Below the pieces are notes generated by a model. The model worked only from the letters and a program-made list of their open reading frames with translations. It did not search any database and was not told the origin of the DNA. A DNA stretch of 64,000 nucleotides from Lycorma delicatula. Its lineage: Eukaryota; Arthropoda; Insecta; Hemiptera; Fulgoridae. This document shows, piece after piece, positions 1-11,086 of the stretch. Positions within the stretch are counted from its first letter, which is position 1; each line of letters opens with the position of its first letter. The stretch lies in NCBI RefSeq assembly GCF_047948215.1, contig NC_134464.1, forward strand, positions 33,417,020 to 33,481,019, in the 5' to 3' direction. A program made the position numbers and the translations under genes.

Positions 1-60
1 ATCAATGCAATTTGGTACACGTATGGAACTTCGATGTGTAAAAATAAATATTTTTACTTT

Positions 61-1228
61 TTTTTTAGTCTTAAAAAATACAACAAAAAAATTACAAAAA
101 TATATTTGATTACATATAAAAATTATTTTTTAAATAAGCTTTTATTTAACTAATATTAATATTAACATTAATAAAAAAAGGAAACGAATTAGAAAAACCC
201 TCTAAAAAGTAAAAAAAATAAATTATATAAATATCTAATAAGTAACCAAAAAATAAATGTAATAATTTAAAAATTTTTAAATTAAAAGTAATGAAAATAT
301 TTAGTTAAATAAAAGCGTGACGCAGTTTTTATAATTTATTTAAAACAACACAAAATTTATTTTTACAACAATTAATCTTTATTTTCAATTTCAATAACGA
401 CGCGAGGAGGCGGAAAGGTCTGCTGGAATCTCTCCAGTTGAGACTGACTAGCTACAAGTAACAATCTGGGAAAATGCACTCACTCGCTTTCTTTGTACGT
501 GTTCTCACATAGTTGAAGTTCATCTTCGAATTCTGCTTGTAATCTCAGCCAAATTGAATGCACTCTTGCCGCTAAAACTTTCATTTTAATTAATTATGAA
601 TTTTTATTTAATGTATTCATAATTAAGATTACAATTATAATAATGATAATAATAATTAATTTTTCAGATTACAGTCAAAATATAATAACTTTGTGCAAGA
701 TTTCTAAATTTAATTTTTATTTTTAATCTTATTAAATCTTAAAGGTCATCTCGGTGCAAATTTAAACCATCAAAGAATTAAAACTTGAGTTATTACAGAT
801 AAATAAAGTATATACATATAAATAAAGTATATACATATACTAAACAACCTCATTAAACAAAAAATATTTTTTTTAAATACAGCAAATTTCTATAAATACT
901 TATTCGAAATATTGTTATAAAAACTGCGCCACGCTTTTATTTAACTAAATATTTTCATTACTTTTAATTCTAAAATTTAATAATTATTATATTTATTTAT
1001 TGGTTACTTATTATATATTTATATATTATATTTTTTTGTTTAAAGTTCTCAATTTGATTTAATTCTTATTTTTTACTTTTTAGAATGTTTTTCTAATTTG
1101 TTCCTTTTTCTTATTGATGTTAATATTAATATTAGTTATATAAAAGCTTTTTTAAAAAATAATTTTTTATATGTAATCAAATATATTTTTGTAATTTTTT
1201 ATATTTTTTTCTGTTTTTAAAATTCTTA
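61..1228. repeat. Long inverted repeat, about 300-bp arms
   Basis: Positions about 61-350 are the imperfect reverse complement of about 905-1228. The pairing is easy to follow: GTGACGCAGTTTTTATAA near 317-334 matches TTATAAAAACTGCGCCACGC near 915-934, and AAATATATTTGATTACATA near 97-115 matches its complement near 1165-1185. The arms are very AT-rich and flank a loop of about 550 bp with a more GC-rich core (390-560). This is the shape of a foldback-type or other long-terminal-inverted-repeat element. The outer end of the left arm may lie before the window. No transposase is recognised. Confidence 0.8.
372..584 (-). pseudogene. Degraded ORF in the loop of the long inverted repeat, product unknown
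   Basis: On the minus strand a frame of 71 codons runs from ATG at 584 to TAA at 372 with one in-frame TGA at codon 35. The first half begins MKVLAARVHSIWLRL and is followed by an acidic stretch (EFEDELQLCENTYKESE). The second half ends VVIEIENKD. The segment is markedly richer in GC than the arms on both sides, and both halves read like ordinary protein. I do not recognise the family. It could be the last remnant of the gene carried by the inverted-repeat element. A GTGAGT exactly over the TGA could instead be a splice donor. An upstream in-frame stop sits just before the ATG. Confidence 0.25.
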
Positions 1229-1640
1229 TTTATATTTTACGTTGATTTTCTATTCCCGTTAGATTTATGGTTTCCATGTCGTATAAAATGACTGATAATA
1301 TTAATATTATTATTAATTTTATGCTTTTATCTTATTATATTATAATGAAATGTTATTTTTCATTTTGCCTTTATGGAAAGGTTCTTTTTATTATAAATTT
1401 TCTTTGTGCTAAAGTTTATTTGTTCTAATTTCTGATTTGTGATCTTAATCACTAGTATCTGTTCTGTTTCCACTAATTAGTTATCCAAGATAATTGAAAT
1501 TCTGTATATCTTCACAACTATGTAAAATTTATTTTCCATTGTTGGGATATTTACTGAGATTTCTCTATGTGAAAAAAATGTTCAAACCTGTTTTTTTGAT
1601 TGCTTTTCTTAACTGATTAATTTTGTTGATTTTTTTTTTT
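1229..1640. other. AT-rich sequence, nothing recognised
   Basis: Homopolymer-rich AT sequence with no open frame, no RNA-gene signature and no repeat that I can match elsewhere in the window. Confidence 0.5.
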
Positions 1641-1925
1641 TAATATTTCTATTTATAGTCGCATCAATAATTAAAGTCATTAGTGACTTATTAATGTAAT
1701 GAAACTGTACCGGTAAATGTGTAGTCTTGAGCAAACTCAGGTCGACTACTTCTGAGACGTGTGGTTAATTGAAAACTGCCCACCAAAGGACACCGGTATC
1801 TACGATCTAGTATTCAAATCCGATTAAAGTAAACTACCTTTATTAGGATTTGAACCTAAGAACATCTACTTCGAAATCAGCTGATTTACGACGATGAGTT
1901 TACCACTAAACTAACCCGGTGGGTT
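1641..1925 (-). mobile_element. tRNA-derived SINE, family B
   Basis: Read on the minus strand, the element starts with a tRNA-like head ending in AACCCACCGGGTTAGTTTAG and carries a B box (GGTTCAAATCC, complement at 1846-1856). Between A and B boxes lies the CAGCTGATTT core that is also seen in family A. The body then contains the GTGGTTAATTG-type block shared with all copies at 18231, 48168, 49438 and 58488, and the family-B tail (CATTAGTGACTTATTAATG on the plus strand, 1679-1697), followed by an A-rich 3' end. SINEs are transcribed by RNA polymerase III and mobilised by LINE proteins. No clean TSD is visible because both flanks are T-rich. Confidence 0.8.
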
Positions 1926-4182
1926 TGTTTTTTTTTTTTTATTCTGAAAAATCGTTTGCAAAGGTTAGAAATTTAATTTTTACATTCTGGTTCTTTTTTC
2001 TACTTTTACCATAGTCATTATTTTCCCAGAAGGTTTTCGTGACTTAATCTAAAACGATAATAAATCAATAATTTTGTATTATTATTTTTAAATAAGTTTT
2101 TTCATAAACATTCCCAGTATTTACTGATGATAATCGTTTATCAATCAAAATTATCTTCTGATTTTAGATTTTTGGTAATTTTTTTTAATAACCCATTTAA
2201 AAATTAAAAATCTTAATTAAAGTATAATGAATAATGCGTATGTTCCTATTGAACAATTGTAGATGTAAAGAAACAATTACACAATACATTGTTTTATTGT
2301 GCGTTAAAACTTGAATTGCAAGCCATCAAAACTCCAGCTTGGTAAATCTATCTGTTAACACTACAATAAAAGACATATTATATTTGTTTGTTTTGATGCT
2401 AAAAGTTTTAATTAAAAACACTTTAGAAATCCTATGAAATGTTTATTAACAGCGGATTTACAGTAATAGAAAAGAAACACATACAACTGGTGTCGTTTTA
2501 GGCAATCCAAATTCGAAGCGTAGATTAAGTTTATATGATAACTAAACAATTGTAGTTCCCATCTCAGACTTCTCACTATTTCCTAATTCATGTCTGTAAA
2601 TTATGTTTTTTTCTTATTTACTTATTAGTTATACATTCATATAAACTATTGAAGAGGATATTTTGTTTTCCAATTTGTTTTAATCGCCGTTTAGCTAAGT
2701 TATTTTTGTACAGATCGTAACAAAACCAGGCAAAATCAACTTAATATTTATGGTGGTTTATAAAGAATGAAAATAATAGTAATTAGTATTTTAAAAATTA
2801 AATATTAATTATTTAAATATGTAATTAAAAATGAAAGTAGTTTGCGATTTATTCATGACGAAATACAACACTAGTAGAAGCTATTTGTCTTTGCTAAAAT
2901 CCACGTAAATAATTTGGTTAAAATTAACAGTTATAATTTTGCACAACGAAACCGTATTAAATACCAAATAAAAGCCTACTAACTTCACTTTATTTTATTA
3001 AGATACCATTTCAATAACAAGAAAAGAATCGTTTATATTTCTACATAAATGTTGAAAAGTAAGATTATTATGCCTTTCTTTATAGTGGTGTTCTGAGAGG
3101 ATCTGATAGTCTGAATTGGGTAGTGATTACGAAAGAGAAAAAAAAACAACACATCAATATTATTTAAAGTATGTTAAATTTATAATTACACCAGAAACGC
3201 AAGAAGAGTTTATGCATCAACTATAATAAAGGGAAAAAATACGGTAAATAACATTTATGCTACAAGAACAGGAGACTTAACTGAGAATAATTGAATAAAC
3301 ATTACATTCACAAAATAAAAAAAAGGAACAGGAATTCAAACACATAATTAACTTACAGCACATAAAAACATAGCACGACCAGTCTTACCGAGCACAACAT
3401 TTTACTTAAAAAAATAATCTAATTTTAGTATTTATATATTATATCCGATAATACAGAAACAGCCGCGAGCAGTAAGTAAAAATTAAATAAAGACTTTAGA
3501 TAACTTAAATCTTGTAAAGAGCTTGACCCGACGATTATATAATAAAAAAAAAAATGTACACAGCACCGAAGCTAACACACCCAAGGCACAAAGAAAAAAA
3601 ATGTTTATAAATTATAAAATTTTATTAAAATAAACATTAATTCTTAATTTATTATTTTATCCATATCAGCCATGTTTTTTAGGAACAAATAAATCATATC
3701 TTTTTTCCAAGGTTATTATCGGAATAATATTTTCACAATTTCTGTATTGTTATTAAAATTGTACTTATTTATACATATCGACAGATTTTTTAAACAAAAA
3801 ATAATGGTTAATTAAATAAAAAAGAAAGATAACTGTCGCTGCCCGACGATAAAAAAGTACCGATTTCTTTTAAAATTGCAGTACATTTCATTTAAAAAGA
3901 ATTTCTTCCAAACTTTTACTGTATTATTCAAAATACTGATTATAATTTATTTAATATAATATATATATACGGAATTGTTTGATACATCACTGAATGCAGT
4001 ATATTTTTAAGTTTTATACCCGCCTAATTCCGTTAGTTCCCAACGTTCTCACTAGATTGTACGCATAAATGAGTAATTTCATTAGTAATCATAGAGTCGC
4101 ATACCCGGTGCAGAGTGTTCTCAGTGTTTTTTTTTTATGATTTCATGAACCCAAATCGACTACTACCTTTCGTAGAAAATTC
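1926..4182. other. AT-rich sequence, nothing recognised
   Basis: About 2.2 kb of AT-rich DNA with no long ORF. Minor GC-richer patches (2490-2530, 2690-2720, 4060-4130) match no family that I know. Confidence 0.5.
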
Positions 4183-4272
4183 ATGACTAAATTTCGCAAG
4201 CAACCATCTCAAAGAAAGTTTGTTATTGCATGGTACAGTCGTTTCATTGAAACAGGTTGTGCACCATGTAGG
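4183..4272 (+). pseudogene. Possible mariner-like transposase N-terminal fragment
   Basis: Thirty codons read MTKFRKQPSQRKFVIAWYSR followed by FIETGCA. The spacing WY-x2-FIETG is what is found at the end of the first helix-turn-helix domain of mariner-like and DUF4817-type transposases (typically a W-x5-F-x2-TG arrangement). The rest of the gene is missing: a SINE begins 30 bp downstream, and the upstream sequence has stops and a poly-T run. The match is short, so chance resemblance is possible. If real, it is a third relic of this superfamily beside those at 11.1 kb and 55.8 kb. Confidence 0.3.
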
Positions 4273-4304
4273 ATGCATGTACTTATATATATTTATTGTA
4301 TTAT

Positions 4305-4593
4305 GCATATGATCTAGTGGGGAACGCGTCTTCCCAAATTAGCTGATTTGGAAGTCGAGAGTTCCAGCGTTCAAGTCCTAGTAAAGCCAGATATTTTTAC
4401 ACGGATTTGAATTCTAGATCGTGGATACCGGTGTTCTTTGATGGTTAGGTTCAATTAACCACACGTCTCAGGAATGGTCGACCTAAGACTGCACAAGACT
4501 ACACTTCATTTACACTCATACATATCATCCTCATTCATCCTCTGAAGTATACCTAAACGGTAATTTCTGGAAGCTAAAACAGGAAAAAGAAAA
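4305..4593 (+). mobile_element. tRNA-derived SINE, family A, 8-bp TSD
   Basis: The head retains an A-box-like stretch (GATCTAGTGGGGAACGCG) and a B box (GCGTTCAAGTCC, 4367-4378). The anticodon region is replaced by a hairpin built on CCCAAATTAGCTGATTTGG. The body ends in CTGGAAGCTAAAACAGG plus an A-rich tail. TGTATTAT occurs at 4297-4304 and again at 4594-4601, a plausible target-site duplication. The usual 5' AACCCACCGGGTTG is missing, so the copy is slightly 5'-truncated. Confidence 0.8.
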
Positions 4594-4717
4594 TGTATTA
4601 TAAATATATAAACAAAAATATTAAAATGTACCTGTACATGGCTTTGAAAAATTCGTTTCGATATTGTAACTCGAAACCAGAATATCCGTTCTCTTTAAAG
4701 GGGTTTCTATCGCCTTT

Positions 4718-5011
4718 CCTCCTTTCTTTTTCCTGTTTAACCTCCGGGAATTACCGTTCAGGTATTATTACAGAGGATGAATGAGGATGATATGTATGAT
4801 TGTAAATGAAGTGCAGTTTTAAAGTCTCACTTCGACTATTCCTGAGATGTGTGGTTAATTGAAACCCAAACACCAGAGAATACCTGTATTCACGATCTAG
4901 TATTCAAATCCGCATAAAAATAACTAACTAGGATTTGAACGCTGGAACTCTCGACTTCCAAATCAGCTGATTTGGGAAGACGCGTTCACCACTAGAGCAA
5001 CCAGATGGGTT
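4718..5011 (-). mobile_element. tRNA-derived SINE, family A, inverted partner
   Basis: This is a minus-strand copy of the same family as the preceding SINE, with the tRNA-like head at about 4925-5011 and the AACCTCCGGGAATTACCG block at its 3' end (4739-4756). With the plus-strand copy 125 bp away it forms an imperfect inverted pair of about 290-bp arms. Transcripts through both copies could fold into a long hairpin. Confidence 0.8.
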
Positions 5012-6224
5012 AGTGTAAATAGAAGGCAGTGATTAAATTAATAAAATCATATTATCATTGACAATCATGAAATTAGATTTTTTAAACTTTTTGTTTAACT
5101 CTTATTAATAAATTAGATTCTAAACAGTTAACAACTGTACATTTAAAATATAAATCTACATAGACAGACAAGTTTTAGTATATTATTAATATTATTATGA
5201 TATTAAATTATCTTACATATATTTTGGAATGAATACCTTGAAGAAAGTTTACTGAATTATTTTCTTACCTGAAAAAACAAAAAAAACAAAAAATTAATTA
5301 GTGAAAACAGATATAAATTAACAATCTCACAGTCTCTGTCTCATTTATTCATTCAGGAAATAGAAAAAAATTTTAGAAAATAAAATATATTATATTCAGA
5401 CAATATATTAAAAAATAATGATGCTGTTATATCGTGGAGTAATTTTTTTGTTGTTTGAAGTAAATAAGAAGTAAGTTAAATATTAATTTTTATTGTTTAA
5501 AAGTAAACAAAACTTGATGATTCGGTTTATTATTTTTAACTTCATTTAAAATCATTTAGTAATGAAAATGTATATAATATTCTAATGATATATTTTTATT
5601 ATCATTTTTACTTTTAATTTTTTTTAAAGAAATTTGGATTGGTTTTTAGACTGATTAGTTAACATCCTATAAATTTATAAAAAATTTAAACTTTCCGCTT
5701 CATCTATCTTAAATAAAAATAAATTAAAAAATTTTAAAACTTTTAAAATTTTAAAACAAAAAAAACTTAGGAAACGTGATAAAAATATTAAATTAATCTA
5801 CTCTTATAAGGTCTTATTTACAGAAGAAAAAGTCAACAAAAAATATAAAAATATTTCCGTAATGGAAGTGGTTGGCCAATATTAAGTAAATACTGTAAAA
5901 AGGCTTGAAATACAATTTTCTTTGATTCAGGAATTTAAGTTTGTCAAGGTTTGTCAAATATTTTAACTGTGTTTATAAATATTATTTCAATAGAGGTTGT
6001 TATTATCATTACAAAGAAATTTCCTTACACTAATATCATAACATTAGTACTCTTTTTATTATAGTTCACAGTAAATGAAATATTACGTATTTAGTAAAAT
6101 TTAATAGCTGCAGGACGTAACAGCTGCAGGAAATTAATTCCCCTTATGTAAAATGTTTTTTTTTTTAATGATGAAAATCGATATAACGAATATAAAAATA
6201 GAAATTTAGCTCTAGAAATTGATA
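5012..6224. other. AT-rich sequence, nothing recognised
   Basis: Mostly AT-rich unique-looking DNA. The short ORFs here have AT-biased composition and no recognisable motif. Confidence 0.5.
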
Positions 6225-6270
6225 CTAACGAATCGGGATTTTCCGCTAGCGATCGATACATTCCGGTGCT
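6225..6270 (+). repeat. 46-bp direct repeat, copy 1
   Basis: The stretch starts CTAACGAATCGGGATTTTCC and ends ATTCCGGTGCT. It recurs with few changes at 7328-7373, 1.1 kb downstream, flanking the foldback element and the repeat at 6730-7195. Confidence 0.75.
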
Positions 6271-6345
6271 TACTTTTTGATTATAGTTCATTATTATATG
6301 AAGAAAAATAATCACATAAATAAATAAAAAATATGTAAAAAAAAG

Positions 6346-6676
6346 TTTTAAAACACCACTATTAAATTAAACGTACTAAAAGGTAAAACATAATTTTAAG
6401 ACGGTATCTAGGAATAAATTTGACAACAAGCTTTGGTGGTGGCATGTAAGATTATGTGAAAGTCGTAACTTCAAATTAAAAATTTGATGTTTTTTTTTAC
6501 ATTTTTCATGTGCGTGATGAATGGCCTGAAGAGTGGGGTGGCGGCAATTTGAAGCTATGACTTTTACGTAACCTTACATGTCACCATCAAAGCCTTTTGT
6601 CAAATCCATTCTGAGATACCGTCCTAGAATTATGTTTTACCTTTAAGTGCGTTTAATTTAATAGTGGTATTTAAAT
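6346..6676. repeat. Foldback element, about 140-bp arms
   Basis: The left arm (about 6346-6490) and right arm (about 6535-6676) are imperfect reverse complements. AACACCACTATTAAATTAAA at 6352-6371 pairs with TTTAATTTAATAGTGGTATT near 6653-6672, and GGTAAAACATAATT pairs with AATTATGTTTTACC. The loop is only about 45 bp. This is typical of a non-autonomous foldback or MITE-like element. There is no coding capacity. Confidence 0.85.
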
Positions 6677-6729
6677 TTTTTTTTTCATATTTTTTTATTT
6701 TCTACTTTTTAGTCTTCATAATTTTACTC

Positions 6730-7195
6730 TTTACAGCTGCGCTAGCGCACAGGTTTGAGCGTATTTAGCGAAAGATTGGATCGGAAAGTTTTACAGTTGG
6801 GTGAGTGCAATCCAAACATAGGGCTAAACGATTTAATTTCCGGATAACCAAGATCCGGTCAATCAAGAGTGTGTCCGATGCCTTAAACCATTAGCACGCA
6901 AACTACTGATATATACGCCGTTTGAATCGTGAAAATCGGACGAGCGGTTGCCGAGATATTGCAGTGGTACCCCATCGCAGCCCTCCCCAATTTCCGAACG
7001 GTGCCACGGGGGCACTTGAAAATATTATCATCCGATGGTTACCACTGAAAGCGTATGAGATTATCATCTAGGAGTGTCGAAAACATTTTTCAGAGAGCTA
7101 GGATCGACCGTTTTCGAAATATTTGCGATTTTCGTCCAAAAATTTGTATCCGCTTAAAAGGTACTAAATTTTCCCAAAACGTCGATGTATATTAG
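6730..7195. repeat. GC-richer interspersed repeat fragment
   Basis: This segment is clearly richer in GC than its surroundings. Part of it (about 6840-6965: ATAACCAAGATCCGG, then GCCGTTTGAATCGTGAAAA, then GAGATATTG) is recognisably similar to 19330-19460, so it belongs to a dispersed family. No ORF or RNA-gene signal. Confidence 0.5.
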
Positions 7196-7204
7196 GCACA
7201 TTTA

Positions 7205-7210
7205 TATCTA

Positions 7211-7284
<74 letters not shown>
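7205..7284. repeat. (TC)n/(TA)n microsatellite
   Basis: About 40 bp of TC repeat is followed directly by about 38 bp of TA repeat. Confidence 0.95.
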
Positions 7285-7286
<2 letters not shown>

Positions 7287-7327
7287 CAATATAAAAAGAA
7301 TACACCTGGACCACCACGAGACATGTA

Positions 7328-7373
7328 CTAACGAATCGGGATTTTCCGCTAGTGATCGGTAAATTCCGGTGCT
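7328..7373 (+). repeat. 46-bp direct repeat, copy 2
   Basis: Second copy of the CTAACGAATCGGGATTTTCC unit first seen at 6225. The microsatellite and the repeat at 6730 lie between the two copies. Confidence 0.75.
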
Positions 7374-7479
7374 AAACTAAGGGAGAATCACACACAGACA
7401 CACATATGCCGTTTAGTAGGATAGGATAGACAGATTTTAACAACTAATATTAGTTTTTTTTTTGCACTTAGACCAACTT

Positions 7480-8130
7480 TGGATCATACTAATATCATTT
7501 ATTTTTCTTGTTCTTTCCTCCCAATATTCTTACATATTTTCTGCATATTGCGTCTTTCTCTTTTTCAACCATTTCCTTTTGGTCTGATTCTCTTCCTTCT
7601 TAATAGTTTCAAACTCAACTTTGACAATTTTTTAATCAAAATAGCTTTCTATCTTTCATTTCCCTGCTCTTGGATCCCTGAGTTCTGTTATTCTTTTTCC
7701 ATTTGTTTTAGGTGCCCATAGTTGTTTTGTGCCAAAAAATCAATGAATAATTGTTTATTTAGTCTCTGTGCGTCTACTCTGTACACATGGCTCAGGAATC
7801 TCAGTCTCCTTATTTTTATCGATTTTTCGATATTCTTTATTTCTTCATATTGATGTTAGTTGGACTTCAGTCTGTACCCTCCTATTGTTTTCTTGGATCC
7901 TAGGGTGTTTTCAGTGTTCTCTATATTCTGTTTAATAATTTCAATTCGATAAGGTGTAACGTTTCACTTCTAAATAGTATCACTGGTTTCATCATTCTGT
8001 TGTAATATATCTGAGTTTGGCCCTTTTTGAAAGTTTTTTATTTTTTATTGTAGATATCTTTGGTCAAGATACATTATTTATCCCATCTGTTTTATCTCTT
8101 TTTTATTACCGATTTATCCGTACTGTTGTA
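7480..8130 (-). pseudogene. LINE ORF2 C-terminal fragment, heavily decayed
   Basis: On the minus strand, across several frames, one can read the region after the reverse transcriptase palm of a LINE ORF2. There is a YNRMMKPVILFRSETL-like block (the YN-x4-KP-x4-SE-T signature), then RTLK-GPRK and a EGYRLKSN-like segment, then IRRLRFLSHVYRVDAQRL and NYGHLKQMEKE. Stops and frameshifts interrupt it throughout. The same family is seen on the plus strand at 41945-42560. The family is one of the endonuclease/reverse-transcriptase LINEs common in arthropods. I cannot name the clade from this piece. No poly(A) end is evident. Confidence 0.55.
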
Positions 8131-9023
8131 TTTTATTAGTTCCTTCTAGATACTTTAAACTAGACACACTTTAAGATTTTCGTATTCTGTGCTAGTTTTA
8201 TTTTTGGGGTTAGTTTTTGAAGCTGGTATTATTTATGACTATTTTATAAGTTTTTGTTTTAATGGTAATTAAAAAAAAACTCCTAAAAAAATAAATACAA
8301 TTAAAATTATAATCTTTTTCAAGGCGTAGAACGTTATATTTTAAATATCTGTATCTAATCTTAGAGGTAAAATTTTCAAATATCTAATACAATCAGTTTA
8401 TAATGAATTTTGGGATTTGTATGGCCAAAAATTCCTGAAATATAAAGAAAAATAGATAATAATCCAAGATAAATGTAATTATCATATACAAAATAGTTAA
8501 ATTTTTTCTGATTCAAGAATCTTTGAGAGAATAAAACCAAAAATAAAAGTTAATAAAAATGAAAAAACAAAAGAACATTTTTTAAATCTTAATCGAAGAT
8601 GAAACAAAAATCATTTTAATATTTCACAGCAAAATACAAAGAAATTAAGTAAGCAATTCGTAATTGAACTGTGAAACCGATAGTTAGGTAAATATTTGGA
8701 TCAAAAGAAATTGATTCATTCTTTCATTATTGTTACAGATATAACTTTAAAATATTTATTAAAAGACCACTTAATCATTAATGGTCACCACTTTCATCTC
8801 TCGATCGTCTGATATAGAATTTCTTTTACGTTTTTCAAAAAGTAAAGATTTTTTTAATAATTTAAAATATTTCCAGAATAATTGACGAAGAATGTTCTAA
8901 CGAACATTAACGAACCTTCCAGGGCATGTTCTAATGGTGAAAAAAAAGAAAAGATTTTATATAAACATAGGTACAGGAACGCCTAAGTGTCGGCTGGCGG
9001 AAGATTTAAGTTTAATCGTTTAT
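8131..9023. other. AT-rich sequence with a small repeat-end fragment
   Basis: Nothing coding. TATATAAACATAGGTACAGG near 8961 resembles a block inside the arms of the long inverted repeat at 24420-25570. Confidence 0.4.
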
Positions 9024-9625
9024 ATGAAACTAGCAGGTCACCCGTCGCGGCCTCGCCCACGCAATACTTGAATTTTAAACATATTTATTGAATATTTTGG
9101 AGTGATGATTTTGCTTATTATGTTGCTATGAAACACTAAACTAACCTGTTGACTCATAAAAAATTCATATGACTTTTTTTTTCTGTAATGTTTATAAACG
9201 ATCGGTAGGAAGAAGCAACACCAACAAATAAGAGCCAGTAGAAAGAACATGCTTACATGATTATGCACGTCAAAAAAACATAAGATTTTTTCTTAAATGT
9301 TTATAAACAGTGGATAACTCATTAATAATAAATTTAATTTAAATTTTAAAATTAAATTATTAATAAATTTTACTACCGCAATCCATTCATTCAACATCGA
9401 CTGATCTTTAAACACAAATATTTTCGACATAAATAAACCGATACTGAAAATACAGTCGATTATTCATTTGAACCCCTTAAAATCAAAATTTCGCAAAATC
9501 CTTTCTTAGTGCACGCCTACTTAAAGATACGAAGGTACTCCGAAAATTTCAAGTCTCTACCTATAACAGTTTTGGCTGTACATTGATTATGAGTCAGTCA
9601 GTCAGTACATTCTCTTTCACATATA
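9024..9625 (+). repeat. Interspersed repeat with GGTCACCCGTCGCGGC head
   Basis: It begins with a GC-rich block (AGCAGGTCACCCGTCGCGGC, then CTCGCCCACGCAATACTTG). It ends near TGATTATGAGTCAGTCAGTC and ACATTCTCTTTCACATATA. A related head (ACTAGCAGACCCGTAGTGGC) occurs at 15355. Blocks of this type recur in many insect genomes. The class (SINE-like or non-autonomous DNA element) cannot be settled from one copy. Confidence 0.45.
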
Positions 9626-11086
9626 GAGAATATATGACTTGAAAAACTGAAAAAAAAATCAGTTTCAGAACTGTATTTTTAATAATGTTTAGAAATCTAC
9701 GGATAAAATTAAAAAAAATTGGGGTAGAAAAATACAATGCTTTATGTTTCGCGTAAAATAATTTTAATAAATTGGTAATAAATATATAAAAAAGTTTTTT
9801 TAATTAAAAAAGTTTTAACCAAGACTATAATATGTCCTGAAAGTTTGTTACATTCTTCGTGAATTACTTTATATATAAAAGTTATTGGAAGGACCATTTA
9901 AAAAATGTAAGAATATTAAAGGGTTCCTATAAAGTGATAAGTTTTATGAATAAATAACAGAACGTCAGTTTAAAAAATTAAAATTTTATCAGAAATTCAA
10001 GAACCCTTTCAGGGTATTAAAAATATACTATACTGAACTATATATTAGAGATTTTATTATCTACAAGCAGGACTAGATATCTTTTAAGGAACCCCTCTTT
10101 ACTCGAATAGTTAATATGAATAAAAAAATATAAAATTTCTATATTCTTGATATTAAAAAATGAAATCCTCCCTAATATGGGTAGTTCATTCTCTATCTTC
10201 GTAATTTTAGGTTTATATATGTTATAATAATTAATTTTATGAGTCCTCAGGATTTATGATTTGCGACGCAACTGCATTTCTAAGTAAACTCTACGACGAA
10301 TTTTATTAACATTTTAAACTGTTAAATACATTTTTATTATTATCTTATTTTTTATGTTTATTATTATTTTTTTTTTACTTTATGTCATCATTTTACATCG
10401 AAAAAATTATGTATGTAATAATGGTTGTTTTAATAAATGATCACTTTTAAATGATCACTTTTTTCCCACTATGTTACTGAAAAATCTTTTCCTCGTTCTG
10501 AAACCTTCACTCGAAGAGAATCATAATATCTATTCTTTTCATTACATTTAATTTCTTTTCACAACTCTTTATTTCACGCTTATTTCTTTTCTCCCTACAG
10601 TAAATTTTCACATTATTTTTAAATGTGATTCTCGGCCTACGACATCGCCTCCATTGTTCCTAATCATTTTTTAAAATTATTTCTTCTCCTTTTCCTCATT
10701 TGTGCTCTTAATATAATACATAATTTATTATGTACCATGATAAATTTCTTCTTAAATAATATGTTATTTTATAAAATTCTAAATCTGAAGTGCTTGTTAC
10801 TATTATTCTGTACCTAGGGTGAAATTTAGATGTAATCAATTGGTCTACTCAATCTAATTTTTAGAAGATGATGTCATCACCTTTAAAATTAGGTGTTTTT
10901 TTATGTAATGCCAATTACTCCTATAACTAATGATATATTTTTATATAAATTTATTTGAATGTAGATTTGAATGTACAGATCGTGACAATGAATCGGGCGA
11001 TTTTCCAACTTTTTTTTAAGAAATAGATTTGAGTAGGGGTAAAATCGCTACTGACTTTTTATAGCTTACTGCAAAGCGTTTAATTG
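9626..11086. other. AT-rich sequence, nothing firmly recognised
   Basis: No long ORF. A minus-strand stretch near 10630-10690 could be very weak LINE debris, but I do not call it. Confidence 0.45.

Noticed and set aside
372..464. 18-nt intron removing the TGA in the loop ORF (GTGAGT...CCCAG)
   Set aside because: Too short to be a spliceosomal intron.
10630..10690. Minus-strand LINE C-terminal scrap (RRCRRPRITFKNN-like)
   Set aside because: Too short and no second motif nearby to support it.
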